From contig JADRCO010000144.1 in the NCBI GenBank assembly GCA_021464525.1, positions 1 through 48,286 of the forward strand: a DNA stretch of 48,286 nucleotides, in the 5' to 3' direction. Position 1 is the stretch's first letter; every line of letters starts with the position of its first letter. The stretch is from Rhizophagus sp. LPA8_4_AMF. Lineage: Eukaryota; Glomeromycota; Glomeromycetes; Glomerales; Glomeraceae. Of the stretch, positions 33,131 through 43,787 are shown piece after piece. A model generated the notes under the pieces. It saw nothing but the letters and a program-made list of their open reading frames with translations, was not told the DNA's origin and made no database searches. The translations under genes were made by a program, and so were the position numbers.

Positions 33131-35091
33131 TTGTACAAGTATATGAAAAGTCTATCTGGATATGACAATATTGTTGATTATGAGATTTAGTGACATTTGA
33201 TCATATCGCGTCTCTGTCACACTTACTCCAATGCACTTGCTTTTAGTAAGCTCACTGGTACCAACTTAGTACGGTATAGTGGCATGCGTAGCCAAATTTT
33301 TTTTTCGAGTATAGTTCACTTATTACGGCGTCTCTTTTTGACTACTAGAGCACCAGCACGCAATTCTATGAAACAAGCCCAAACTTAAAAAAAATGAAGC
33401 ATTATGGTTGACTCGTGTTTTTGATACTACAACATTTAAATAGTACACGGATGTCAGATGATGAGTTGGGTGCGTGCTAGATTTAGGAAACGATTGGTAA
33501 TTAAGATATGAACATCTAGTAGTTATGGGTGTGGAATTTGGATTAATAGACATAAATGGGGCCCGAGGAATTTTCCTGAAGACACTGCCTTATTATGTAA
33601 CATAACTATGTTAATTTGCTAATTGGTTGACTATCTTTAGCTATATACCGTTCTCAAGCATCTCCTTCAATTTGATCAGATAGTGATGTCATTGCGCTCA
33701 AGTATCACAATCAATACCGAGATCAAGCTACCCTTCACATGATTAGTCAATTTTCATCTTGACATTTAAGCAATGGATTTTTTTATTTTTTTATTTTTAT
33801 TATGATTATGATAACTTTAAAAGGCAATTAAAATTTCTTGCATTAAAAAGTAAAATAATAATTTCTATATCGAAAAAAATCTTGCTAAGAACTCGTTTTT
33901 ATACTAATAATAAAATAAATTTAAATGATGATTGAGCGTTTTCTATCAATTGAAGATCATTGAAGAAAAAAAGTGGTTTTTAGCTCGATCACTCATCAGT
34001 CTATCAATTGAGTGCGTGCTTAAGAACCCCATAGTTGATCAATTATACTATTTAAAATGATCGATTTTCAGGATATTAATTTTGCACGGGTAAACAGTTA
34101 ATTCGATGAAGTTAGTATAATTTCCATTTATCTAAATTCAACTTTATAATAACTAGGTACGAAAATAATCATATACCTTACTATTTAAACTACATAGCGA
34201 ATATTATTTCAATTTTGGTTTTTTAGCAACTTCAATAAAAGGCGCTCTCTTTTTTTTTGAAAAAAAGTGACGTTACAGATGTAAAAAACCACATGAAATT
34301 TCTGTGACGAATTTGGTTTTTCAGAGCCATTTTACTTTATTCCGACTTTTACTGAGGATAAGGCCAGCCAAATTTCTTTTTTTTTTTGCAATTTCGGGAT
34401 ATATCGTAAACATTCATAGAACACTAATGAATGAAAATCAAATATGGGGAACAAATTTTAAAATTTGGTTAGATCATTTACTGAATTGGTAAAAACAATG
34501 CCCTAATTCATTTTCGGATGCCTTGCAGGCAATCTTATTATTATTTCGGAAAATTTATAATTATAAAGTAGGGCAAAACATTTATGAGTGATATTCCGTT
34601 CCGTTCCGATTGGATAATGAAGACCGATCCGGCCCGTTCCGATATAGAATTTTTTTCACATGGCGGACAATTACGGATAACACAACAGCCATACATTACA
34701 TAAGCAATCCCGCCCCGGAAATAATTGTCGATCAATTCTAAATCATCAAAAAATGTGTGAGAAAAAAAAATCGGATGATAGACCAATGTTGGGCGAACAA
34801 AAAAAATTGTTCTTGTTTCAGGAGTTTTCATTAATGGCAAAATTAATTGAGCGGTTTTCCAATCCAATGCCCCGCCGAACTTTTCCGATAATCATACAAA
34901 TAGTTTATGCATTTTTACTTTTATAGTAGCTATTTATATTACGTTTACCTTATTATACCTGCCACTTTGCGACTAGTTGATATAACTTTTAATATTTTGT
35001 CATTCTTGTTTTAGTTTAAATAATTATCATTCGAGTAAACGCGGCGGTTTAGACAAAATATCAAAACGCCTATCTTTTTTATTCTATAACC
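33131..35091. other. Gene-poor interval upstream of PEPCK
   Basis: No convincing gene is seen. Open frames at 33197-33388 and 34304-34492 have no recognisable features. Repeated TTCCGTTCCGTTCCGAT / GATCCGGCCCGTTCCGAT at 34590-34650 is a small GC-richer repeat. The last 200 bases should carry the PEPCK promoter. Confidence 0.4.
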
Positions 35092-37132
35092 ATGAATTCT
35101 TTACGCCGTCTTGTATATAAACATCAAGTCTCTACTCGACTTATTAATGCTTCCGCTACAAAAAGATTTACTACAGCTAATTACTCAAAGTCTTACAAGT
35201 TCAAAACCAATAATAACTTTAATAATTTTAAGTCAATAAAAGTCAATAATCATTCTTCCTATAATTTGTTAAAAGAGCTTGCTTTAAAAAATACCGTTAG
35301 TAAACCTTTTTCTTCCACAAGCACAATGCTTCACACAAGAATCGAAGAAGAACTTCACGAAAATGCTCATATCGATTATGACCGTGTAGATATTCAATGG
35401 AATCCTTCAGTTGCACAATTATATGAGGATGCTTTAAAATATGAAACTGGTTCTGCAATTTCTTCAACTGGGGCTTTGGTAACAGCGTCTGGTATTAAAA
35501 CTGGTCGTTCTCCAAAAGATAAACGTATTGTTGACGAACCTGGTTCAACTAATGATATCTGGGTTAGTATGAATTCCACCAGGGACTTGAGCTTAACATT
35601 TACATCGATTTTATTAACGCGTTAAATATTGTGTACTAATAAATATGATTAAATAGTGGGGACCTGTTAACACTAAGTTACCAGAACATGTTTTCCTTAT
35701 CAATCGTGAACGCGCTGTTGATTATTTGAATACTCGTTCACGTATTTATGTTTTCGATGGTTTTGCCGGATGGGATCCGAAGTATCGCATCAAGGTTCGT
35801 GTCGTTTCAGCTCGCGCCTACCACTCCCTATTCATGCGAAATATGTTAATAAGACCTACTCCGCAAGAACTTGAAACTTATGGGTCTCCAGATTTCACTA
35901 TTTATAATGCTGGTGCTTTCCCAGCAAATCGTTACACAACTGGTATGACTTCAACTACTTCAGTTTCCATCAATTTCCATATGAACGAAATGGTAATTCT
36001 TGGTACTGAATACGCTGGTGAAATGAAAAAAGGAGTGTAAGTAAAAGAATTTTTGGAACCCATGATTAATATTCGTCATTACTGCAATTAAAATTTAATT
36101 TTCGCCTTTTCCCCTTTTCCCCTTAATAGCTTCACTGTAATGCATTATTTGATGCCTATTAAGCATAATGTTTTATCATTACATTCATCTGCAAATGAAG
36201 GTGCAGATGGAGATGTTTCAATTTTCTTTGGTCTTTCCGGTACCGGAAAGACTACGCTTTCCGCTGACCCAAAACGTTTCTTGATTGGTGATGATGAGCA
36301 TTGTTGGTCAGATGACGGTATCTTTAATATTGAAGGGGGTTGTTACGCCAAATGTATTAATTTATCTTCCGAAAAAGAGCCAGAAATTTTCGGTGCTATC
36401 CGTTTTGGTTCGGTCTTGGAAAATGTTGTCTATGAGCCACATACCAGAGTCGTGAATTATGACGATTCTTCACTTACGGAAAACACTCGATGTGCCTATC
36501 CAATCGAGTATATTCCGAATGCAAAAATACCATGTATCTCATCAGATCATCCAAAGAATATCATTTTACTGACATGTGACGCCTACGGAATTCTTCCACC
36601 AGTATCAAAATTATCTTCATCACAAGCTATGTATCATTTTATTTCCGGTTATACCGCAAAGATTGCTGGTACTGAAGAGGGGGTGACAGAACCAGAGGCC
36701 ACCTTCTCTGCATGTTTTGGACAACCTTTTCTTGTATTACATCCTTATCGATATGCTAAAATGTTGGCAGATAAAATGGAGCATCATAAAGCTGATGCTT
36801 GGTTAATTAATACGGGATGGAACGGTGGAGCATATGGTGTAGGAGAGCGTATTAAACTTAAATATTCTCGAGCTATCATTGATGCTATTCATTCCGGTGA
36901 ATTAACAAAAGCGGAATATGAAAATTATGATATCTTTAATCTCCAAATTCCAAAATCATGTTCTGGAGTCCCAACAGAAATTTTGAATCCTTCTAAAACT
37001 TGGAAAGGTCCTCAAGAAACTTTCATTAAAACCAGAGATTCGTTAGCTAAGAGATTTGTTGAAAATTTCAAATTATATCAAGAACAAACTGACTCAGAAG
37101 TTGTTCATTCTGGTCCAATTCTTCCACAATAA
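35092..37132 (+). CDS. PCK1: Phosphoenolpyruvate carboxykinase, ATP-dependent (3 exons, 617 aa) with presequence-like N-terminal extension
   Basis: Exons: 35092-35562, 35657-36036, 36130-37132. The enzyme converts oxaloacetate and ATP to PEP and CO2, the entry step of gluconeogenesis. Family blocks include [46 protein letters not shown], the P-loop GLSGTGKT (residues 318-325), [39 protein letters not shown] and [20 protein letters not shown]. The protein is about 70 residues longer than yeast Pck1, all at the N-terminus. Residues 1-61 contain no acidic residue and many Arg/Lys/Ser/Asn, resembling a mitochondrial presequence. The next methionine is residue 79 (35326), just before the region that aligns with cytosolic fungal enzymes, and both ATGs have A at -3. 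Intron 1 uses a GTTAGT donor. A dual cytosolic/mitochondrial location is an inference. Confidence 0.95.
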
Positions 37133-38183
37133 CTTTTCCGAAAACATAAAATAGGTCAGGAATACAAATAATTTTTTTTTTAACCCCTTTTATACATTTA
37201 TTGGAATCTAAAATTAAATTTAATTGTTATATGTAATAAAAAGAATTGGAAATGCCCAAATTTTTCATTGTTCTGAATTACCAAATTTGTTAAGCATGCT
37301 TCTCTGCATTAAGCCAATAGAAAGGTTTGAACCTATAAATTCCTAATATTTAACATGTATCGAAACACGTAACTGTCGAAATTTTAATTTTTAACATGAA
37401 AGTGTCATTGTAACTCGGAATGAACTATTACGTGACAGATTCTACCCGGTCTAGGATAGATTCGTCCTCATGGAATGACTAAACATGTATAGTTTAACAG
37501 CAATTTTTTCTGAGGTCACTTTTTAGCGTCGTTCACATGATTGGAATTTCACGGTTACATGGATTTTTTTACCAGTAGAGAGTAATTGTACAAGTTATGA
37601 TTTTTTACTATTAAAATTTGAGCTGTTTTTTATTAATTAATTTAATTGATTTTACTTTAAATTATAGTAATATTTATTATAAATTAGTATATCTTTTATT
37701 AAATCTAAAATTACAATACAACTACTGTATTTATATTTTAAATTATATTAATTGTTTTATTTTTTTTTATTTCAACTGAAATTGACTTTACTAGAATACA
37801 CTACTGATATTTTACACTATAAATGTATTTTTACAGAAATTATAACCTAAATCAAAGAAGTTAGTTATTCTAAATAAAATTGTTCAGCATTCTTAAAAAT
37901 GGTTGGAAAAAAGGTTTAATTAGTACAATTCTTATTTTTTTATGCTGCAAATATTGCAAAATTGAAAAATTGAAAAACTTAGAAAATATAAGTGAAGTAT
38001 ATGCTGTAGCATTAAGTATTATAATGTAAAATATAATTATTATATTAATTTTTTTTTTGTTTTTTTTTTAAGATGCGATTATGTTTATTAATAATAATGT
38101 AAAAGCAATACAATATCTTTATTAAAGTAAAATAAAATAAAGTATTCTTAATTAATATTAAACATTATCAAATATTAGTGTTG
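37133..38183. other. Intergenic region 3' of PEPCK
   Basis: AT-rich DNA after the PEPCK stop, with no gene seen. A moderately complex stretch at about 37260-37560 has no coding signal. Confidence 0.45.
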
Positions 38184-38394
38184 CTTGCCAAAACTCATTT
38201 AACAAAGTTTTGTCAAAATCAAAAACTTAATAACTTTATTTTTAATGAAAAAACTAATTAATCTGAAACTTTCCTAAACTTTAAATGAGTTTAGGAAACA
38301 TAAAAAATAGTTTTACCAATTACCTTTACTATAAAAAATAGTTTTGAATTTAATTTTGCCAAAACTTAAATTTTAAAAAATTAGTTTTGGCAAG
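38184..38394. mobile_element. MITE-like element, TIR CTTGCCAAAACT
   Basis: The exact 12-base inverted ends CTTGCCAAAACT...AGTTTTGGCAAG border about 210 bp of AT-rich DNA that contains further GTTTTG/CAAAAC repeats. No clear target duplication is seen, so the true ends may lie slightly outside. Confidence 0.6.
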
Positions 38395-38675
38395 TAATAT
38401 TATCAAATATACTGCCTTTTCTAAAGAAAAAGACCAACCAGTCATCTTTGAGATTAAAGGTGACTTATGTCATAAAAGATTTAAAATTTTGGCCAATGAT
38501 CTCTCTATTCAAACACTAAACTATTCTACAGTTATACATAATAATATACTAAAATGTTCTTTCATGTTATTTAATATATGCATATGTAAAATCTATCTGA
38601 TATAAAATGTAATCATTAAAGACTCTTTAATATAATTATATTAAAGAATCTTCAGCGACTTGGATTAGGTTATAA

Positions 38676-38900
38676 CAGTAATATTATAATCTAATGGTGA
38701 TATACATAATCTAATATCATTATCTAATCTAATAGTGATGGTATAATCTAGTATTATAATCTAATGATCTATTTTTAGGTATTTTTTATTACGTTCTAGC
38801 TATTATTTTAGTTAATTCCTGCTATCTAATTATTATGTCATAATGTAATGGTCGTAGTAGTGTCATAATCTAATAGTGGTTTCATAACCTTATGGTGGTA
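38676..38900. repeat. Degenerate repeat of ATAATCTAATAGTGGT type
   Basis: Imperfect copies of TAATCTAATGGTGATATA / CATAATCTAATAGTGGT recur at irregular spacing over about 220 bases. It is non-coding. Confidence 0.55.
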
Positions 38901-38958
38901 ATTTTCCTATCTGTTTATAATCCTTTTATCATTAAAAAACTATTTTCACATTAGCTTA

Positions 38959-39454
38959 CCATATAGCGCTATATACAGTATCCCTCTCAAATAGTATCCC
39001 CCTTAAATAGTATCAGGATAGGACCTCACTTACTTATAATAAAGGTCACTATAGGAAATTAATACTTTATTAATAATTATTACCTTACTTTAATTTTTAC
39101 TTCTATTGGTTAATGAGTTTAAAAAGGAAAAAAATCATAATAACCTTCCTTTTTAGATTTAATTTATCTATTTAAAGTAGGATTTTCACAAACTTTTATA
39201 TATAATTTTTACCTTAGGCCCGTAGGTAACCTTTATTAGAAGTAAGCAGAGTCCTACCAGGGTACTATTTAACTACAAATTTTGATGTTTTTGATTAGTA
39301 TCTAGGCTAATTTTGGCCAAAATTTGATATTTGGCTAAGATTATTCCTCGTATAGTACTCCCTCTCCTTACATAATACCCCCTAAATACTATTCAATCTA
39401 GGCTGGCTTTTTTAAATAGTACCAGATAGAGATACTATATGCAGCGTTATACGG
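38959..39454. mobile_element. 496-bp MITE-like element, TIR CCATATAGCGCTATATACAG
   Basis: The left end CCATATAGCGCTATATACAG and the right end on the opposite strand CCGTATAACGCTGCATATAG share most positions. Both are followed inward by GTATC and AATAGTA/CCCCC segments, and both are flanked by TA. There is no coding sequence inside. It is probably a non-autonomous Tc1/mariner-class element. Confidence 0.7.
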
Positions 39455-40867
39455 TAATTCTGTGGCTTTTTTATTATTAAGAAGCTATCTGTATATTTAT
39501 ATTACTTTGTAGCTTTTTATTATTAAGAAGTTATACATATATTTATCTAGAACTGTACTCTTTTTATTACTAAAATTTTAAGTTGACAATAGAATCATTC
39601 TAGTTATCTTTACTTGCTAAAGTGTTTGCCTATATTTTTCCTTTTCTATTTCATCCATATTATTAAAAAAATTTGTGTCAGATGGTGTAGTAAATTTGCA
39701 GTTAATTTGCAATTAATTTTTAGACATATGATTTGAAGTTCTAACTTAGCATATCTTAGCACCACAATAATATTAAAAAAGTGCCTAAATAATGGGCTAG
39801 AAATTGGTATAGAATTAGTAATGAGTCAACTAAATGCTAAAATATTGTATTTTAAAGTTCAGGCAGAAATTACAGAGTACCAGTTAAAATTAGATAAAAT
39901 TTTACTGTATCTAATCATTACACCTCCAGTTTTCAGTATTTTCTCATCATTTTCTCATAACTTTTGAAAGTCTGACAAAAAAATGCCTCAACAAATAACT
40001 GTAACAAATCCTAAAACTAAATAGTGAATCACATTAGATGATAAGAAAGTAATATTTATTAGTTATACATAATTATTAAAAAAGGAAAGGGATAGTTAAA
40101 ATTTTGCATTACACTTAATAAAATTACATGATTTATAATATAATAATTTGATTAGCTATTAAATCTGATTTATATTATATTAAGTAAAATGTAATATATA
40201 TCATTACTCTAATACTTTTGCTTATATAATATTGCTGATTAAATCTAATTCTACTTTTAACCACTTATTTATTACCAAATTAAAAGCAAAGTATAATCTT
40301 TCTGCTATAATTGAAGGAATATATATGCTAAATCTTTTTATCATTAGTGTTACTAATTTTATATACTAACTGGTTATAAAATTGGAAATATATTCATTAT
40401 ACTTCTTAATAATTATAGGTTATTTTATTTCTTTCTTGATTAATATCACTAGTGTCACTAGTAAAAGAATAATAAATTTTAGGAAAAAATCAAATTTTTC
40501 TATATTACTCCTATAGTTATATGCGATATAATATAATAAATATATAATATATATATAATATATATATATTATAAAGAAATAAAAAAAGATTAAAAAACTC
40601 AGATTTTCCTCTATTGATATTAGTGATACTAGTAATACTTATCAAAAAAAACTTTCTTTCAGTATAGAATCCCAAAGAGTTTATTATCTGTATCACTAGC
40701 TTCTGTTACTAGTTTTTTTTCTAGTGATGCTAATAACAAGTTGTATTATTTTTGTTTATCTTTAAATTACTTACCAGTATCTGCGTTAAAGTCAAGTCAA
40801 CTAGCTTTTTCTGACAGTACTGTTCTATTTTACAGTACTTTCTAACATAGATATTATAAGTACTATA
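39455..40867. other. AT-rich gene-free DNA
   Basis: No gene is seen. From 40440 to 40740 the motif CACTAGTGTCACTAGTAA and relatives (TTAGTGATACTAGTAA, TCACTAGC...TTACTAG) recur about six times, including inverted pairs; this may be another degraded inverted-repeat element. An AT dinucleotide tract lies at 40530-40570. Confidence 0.5.
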
Positions 40868-41058
40868 CAGTCAGACCCCTATATAGTCACACCCTATATA
40901 GTCACATCATCTATATAATCATGCCTTTGGAAAAAACTAACTTATATAATTATTATATAAAAAAACCTTTATATACAGTAATCACAACATAGTCACAACC
41001 TCTATATAGTCACCGATTTTTGTGGAATCAATTAGGTGACTATATAAAGGGCTGACTG
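40868..41058. mobile_element. 191-bp MITE, TIR CAGTCAGACCCCTATATAGT
   Basis: Left end CAGTCAGACCCCTATATAGT; right end on the opposite strand CAGTCAGCCCTTTATATAGT. TA flanks both sides (40866-40867, 41059-41060). Inside the left arm the unit CCTATATAGTCACA is tandemly repeated. The terminal CAGT and the CCTATATAGTCA block resemble the end at 6866-6887 next to the pogo/Tigger remnant, suggesting mobilisation by that transposase class. Confidence 0.85.
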
Positions 41059-41390
41059 TATTTGGAAAATGTTAATTTACTACATTTATTGCAAAGTATA
41101 TGTGAGAAGAATTCTAATAAATTCAGCATCGTTCTGGTCAATAGCATTTCTGATTGCAAACTTTACTACTTCTGAGAATATAAGAATATCAATAAAATGA
41201 CATTTTTTGATAATTATAAATAGCTAATTTATATATTAATTTATACATTTTAGAATTAATTTTTATTTTAAACTTTTTTCTCTCAGAATATATACTTTTT
41301 CTTAAACTATATATTTTTAATATAATATTATAGTCCAATATGAGTTTTTAGAATTTTTAGATATTCTTGCCTAAAGATTATATTACAACT

Positions 41391-41826
41391 TACTACACTA
41401 AACTACAATAAATTACTGGATTTTTTAAAATGCTTAGTAATTTATAGTAAAACTAGTATACTTCAAAATATATGAAAGTCCATCAATTTTTAGTGGATTA
41501 TAACAAGTTTTTTTTATTTAAAAGCTGAACAATTATAGTATTTAAAAATATAATTAATAATATTCTATGTTTGAAATACTAAACATTGTTTATATGAAAA
41601 TTAATATATAATAATTTTTAAAAATTTGCTGTACTTTATAATTAAAAAAATTTTTTTTATGCTTTAAAGTGCACTTTTTTTTATTTAAATCTAAAATTTA
41701 TAATGGATTAGCTTTCAAACAAAAAAAAATTCATATAAATTTCATTAAGAATAAGTAAGCTTTTATTTAATGTGAAGATCATTAAGCAATTTTAAAAAAA
41801 TCTGGTAATTTATTGTAGGTTAGTAT
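41391..41826. mobile_element. MITE-like element of about 436 bp, TIR around CTACAATAAATTACTGG
   Basis: The left arm reads ACTAAACTACAATAAATTAC and the right arm on the opposite strand ACTAACCTACAATAAATTAC; both continue with (T/C)(G/A)GATTTTTT. The inverted arms are about 35 bp with few mismatches and enclose non-coding AT-rich DNA. Ends are TA-rich, so exact borders are uncertain by a few bases. Confidence 0.65.
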
Positions 41827-42384
41827 AGTTGCGGTTATGATATTACGGTTATAATATTGCAGACATTATTAATTTTAATGTCTAAATTTCTGCAATTCAC
41901 AATCACAATTATTCTACAATACCATAATTAATCACAGTTAATCTGCAATATCATGATTAATTAAACTATATATTCTCTTATCACACAAATGGCACAATGC
42001 ATTTTGTATTACAATTTACAATAGTTAATTAATTCCTCAAAAATTAAAATGCTGTATAAGATCATCAGATTTCTAATTCTTTTCTTTGCATCTTTCTCAC
42101 AAATAAAATATTTTTTCACATGTTTTATTCTTTTCTTTTTTACTAGTAAAAAAAATCTTTAATAAGTAAAGGTGGTTATTTTTTTTTAAAAGTGTAGGAT
42201 GGACATATCACATATGATAAAGGATACTTAAACTTCTACTTTATGAAATGTAATTATTGCCACTACAGTTGAAAAAATACATTTTATGTGAACATTTAGC
42301 AAATTATTGTATAAAATATTCTTATGAATAAACTTCATTGTATTTTGTAAAATTATAAACAAATATTACCAAAATTTTTATAAA
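41827..42384. other. AT-rich gene-free DNA
   Basis: No gene is seen. A pair of imperfect inverted stretches around GGTTATGATATTACGG and TTAATCTGCAATATCATG at 41829-41960 recalls the TAATATTATGG motif of the 797-4710 element. Confidence 0.4.
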
Positions 42385-43540
42385 AAAAAAATGATAAGAT
42401 ATCTGGATGCTATTGATTGTTCAGTTACTAAAGTTTTTACTACTATGAGTAACATCCCATTTAGTATTATTAAAAACCCTTAATTTATTGATATAATTAA
42501 AACTTTACAATCAATATACGATTTACTAATTTAACAGGTTTTAAGTAAAATATTATTATAAGTTGAATTAGTTCATGCAAATTTATGAATCTATATTGAA
42601 TTAGCTAAGAAAATTAATTGTACAATTGGTAAATTTTATTATCATTTCTTTATTAATATTCTGATTTAATTTTATTTTTTCTATTTATTATCTATTCTAA
42701 AATTTATATAATCATTTTATTAGCTTTAGACAGTTAGATGGAACTATATAAAAATAATATTTGAGCATTTATGCTTATAATAAGTTCAAGAAAAGAGTAA
42801 CTTCTAAAGCTTAAAAATCTTTCAAGCGAACGTCATTCTGCATAATAATTATTGGTTATTAATAAAGCCAGACCTGACAAATTTGTTGCAATAATTTCTG
42901 ATATCATTTTAAATATTGCCGCTACCTGTTGAATTATCTCTCAAAATTATCAATCAATTCTCAATATATGATATATTATATATATAGATGGCTCTGAAAT
43001 TGCATTTTTTAATTTTAACTAGAAGCTAAAATCTGAAATGCCAAAATTGTTTTTTTAGTTTCCAAAATTAATTTATTTAATAGCCAAAATTTTGTTTAAG
43101 TTTTTTTGAATTCTTTAACTTAAAATACATTAAATTATTTAATTATTTTATAATTATTTATATAAAAAATATTAAAAAATATTATAATGTCAAAATTACT
43201 TGCCAAAATTATTTTTATGAAAAATCAATTTTGAGGCCATCTATAATTGTATATTGCATTAATTTAATCAATTCTGATATTGTAAAAATTAATTAAGTTA
43301 AAAAATTTGATTAAATATGCAAATACAATTACAAGATTTTTCAAAAATTTGGCTATAGGCGTGGCATTATTTAAAAGTGCTATCCAATTAAAAAATATAC
43401 TAAAGATATATGTGAAAATAAGGTGGATGATTGTATATAAATGCACAAGCTTAATCTGGCATTTAAAAGATGATTTGCAATATGTATTCTCTAAGTTTAT
43501 TAAGAAGAAGTTGCTTTTTGAAATAACTAATATATAAATA
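42385..43540 (+). mobile_element. hAT-like (DUF659-type) transposase remnant, split by a nested MITE
   Basis: Plus-strand pieces follow the order of a hAT/DUF659 transposase. IPFSIIKNP and IDIIKTLQSIYDLL come first (42450-42535), then LAKKINCTI. ARPDKFVAIISDII and YQSILNI follow (42870-42970), then CINLINSDIVKI (43255-43290). Last is IKYANTITRFFKNLAIGVAL continuing to KIYVKIRWMIVYKCTS (43310-43450). The junction between YQSILNI and CINLINSD is occupied by the 259-bp inverted-repeat element at 42985-43243. Multiple stops interrupt it, so it is inactive. The assignment rests on remembered family patterns, not a search. Confidence 0.65.
42985..43243. mobile_element. 259-bp MITE nested in the hAT-like remnant, TIR TAGATGGC
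   Basis: The ends are TAGATGGCTCTGAAATTGCA on the left and TAGATGGCCTCAAAATTGAT on the right (opposite strand), flanked by TA on both sides. The inside is AT-rich, with repeated GCCAAAATT. It splits the transposase reading of the surrounding element, so it inserted later. Confidence 0.8.
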
Positions 43541-43787
43541 TTAATTTGAATTATTTAAATATTATTTAATTAAATTCTAGATAATCATGAAAATGAGATC
43601 TCAAGTAAAACCATAAAGGACCCCAAGCTATATATATATAGGTCAGGTGAAGCTAAATTTTTTTATATTAGCTCTACGCATAGGTTTTTATTAATGTCAA
43701 TACGCGTTCTTAGAGCCTAACTTTAAAATTTTATTAAAAATAAGCAAATTATTTATCTGACCTTCGGTTAAAATTGATTTTATTGTA

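Noticed and set aside
38390-38605. Open frame next to the CTTGCCAAAACT element
   Set aside because: KYTAFSKEKDQPVIFEIKGD looks faintly protein-like, but the frame starts inside the repeat end, has no homologue I can recall and decays into AT-rich codons.
40530-40570. AT dinucleotide tract as a replication origin or cruciform site
   Set aside because: Simple AT repeats are common in DNA of this composition, and nothing else supports a function.
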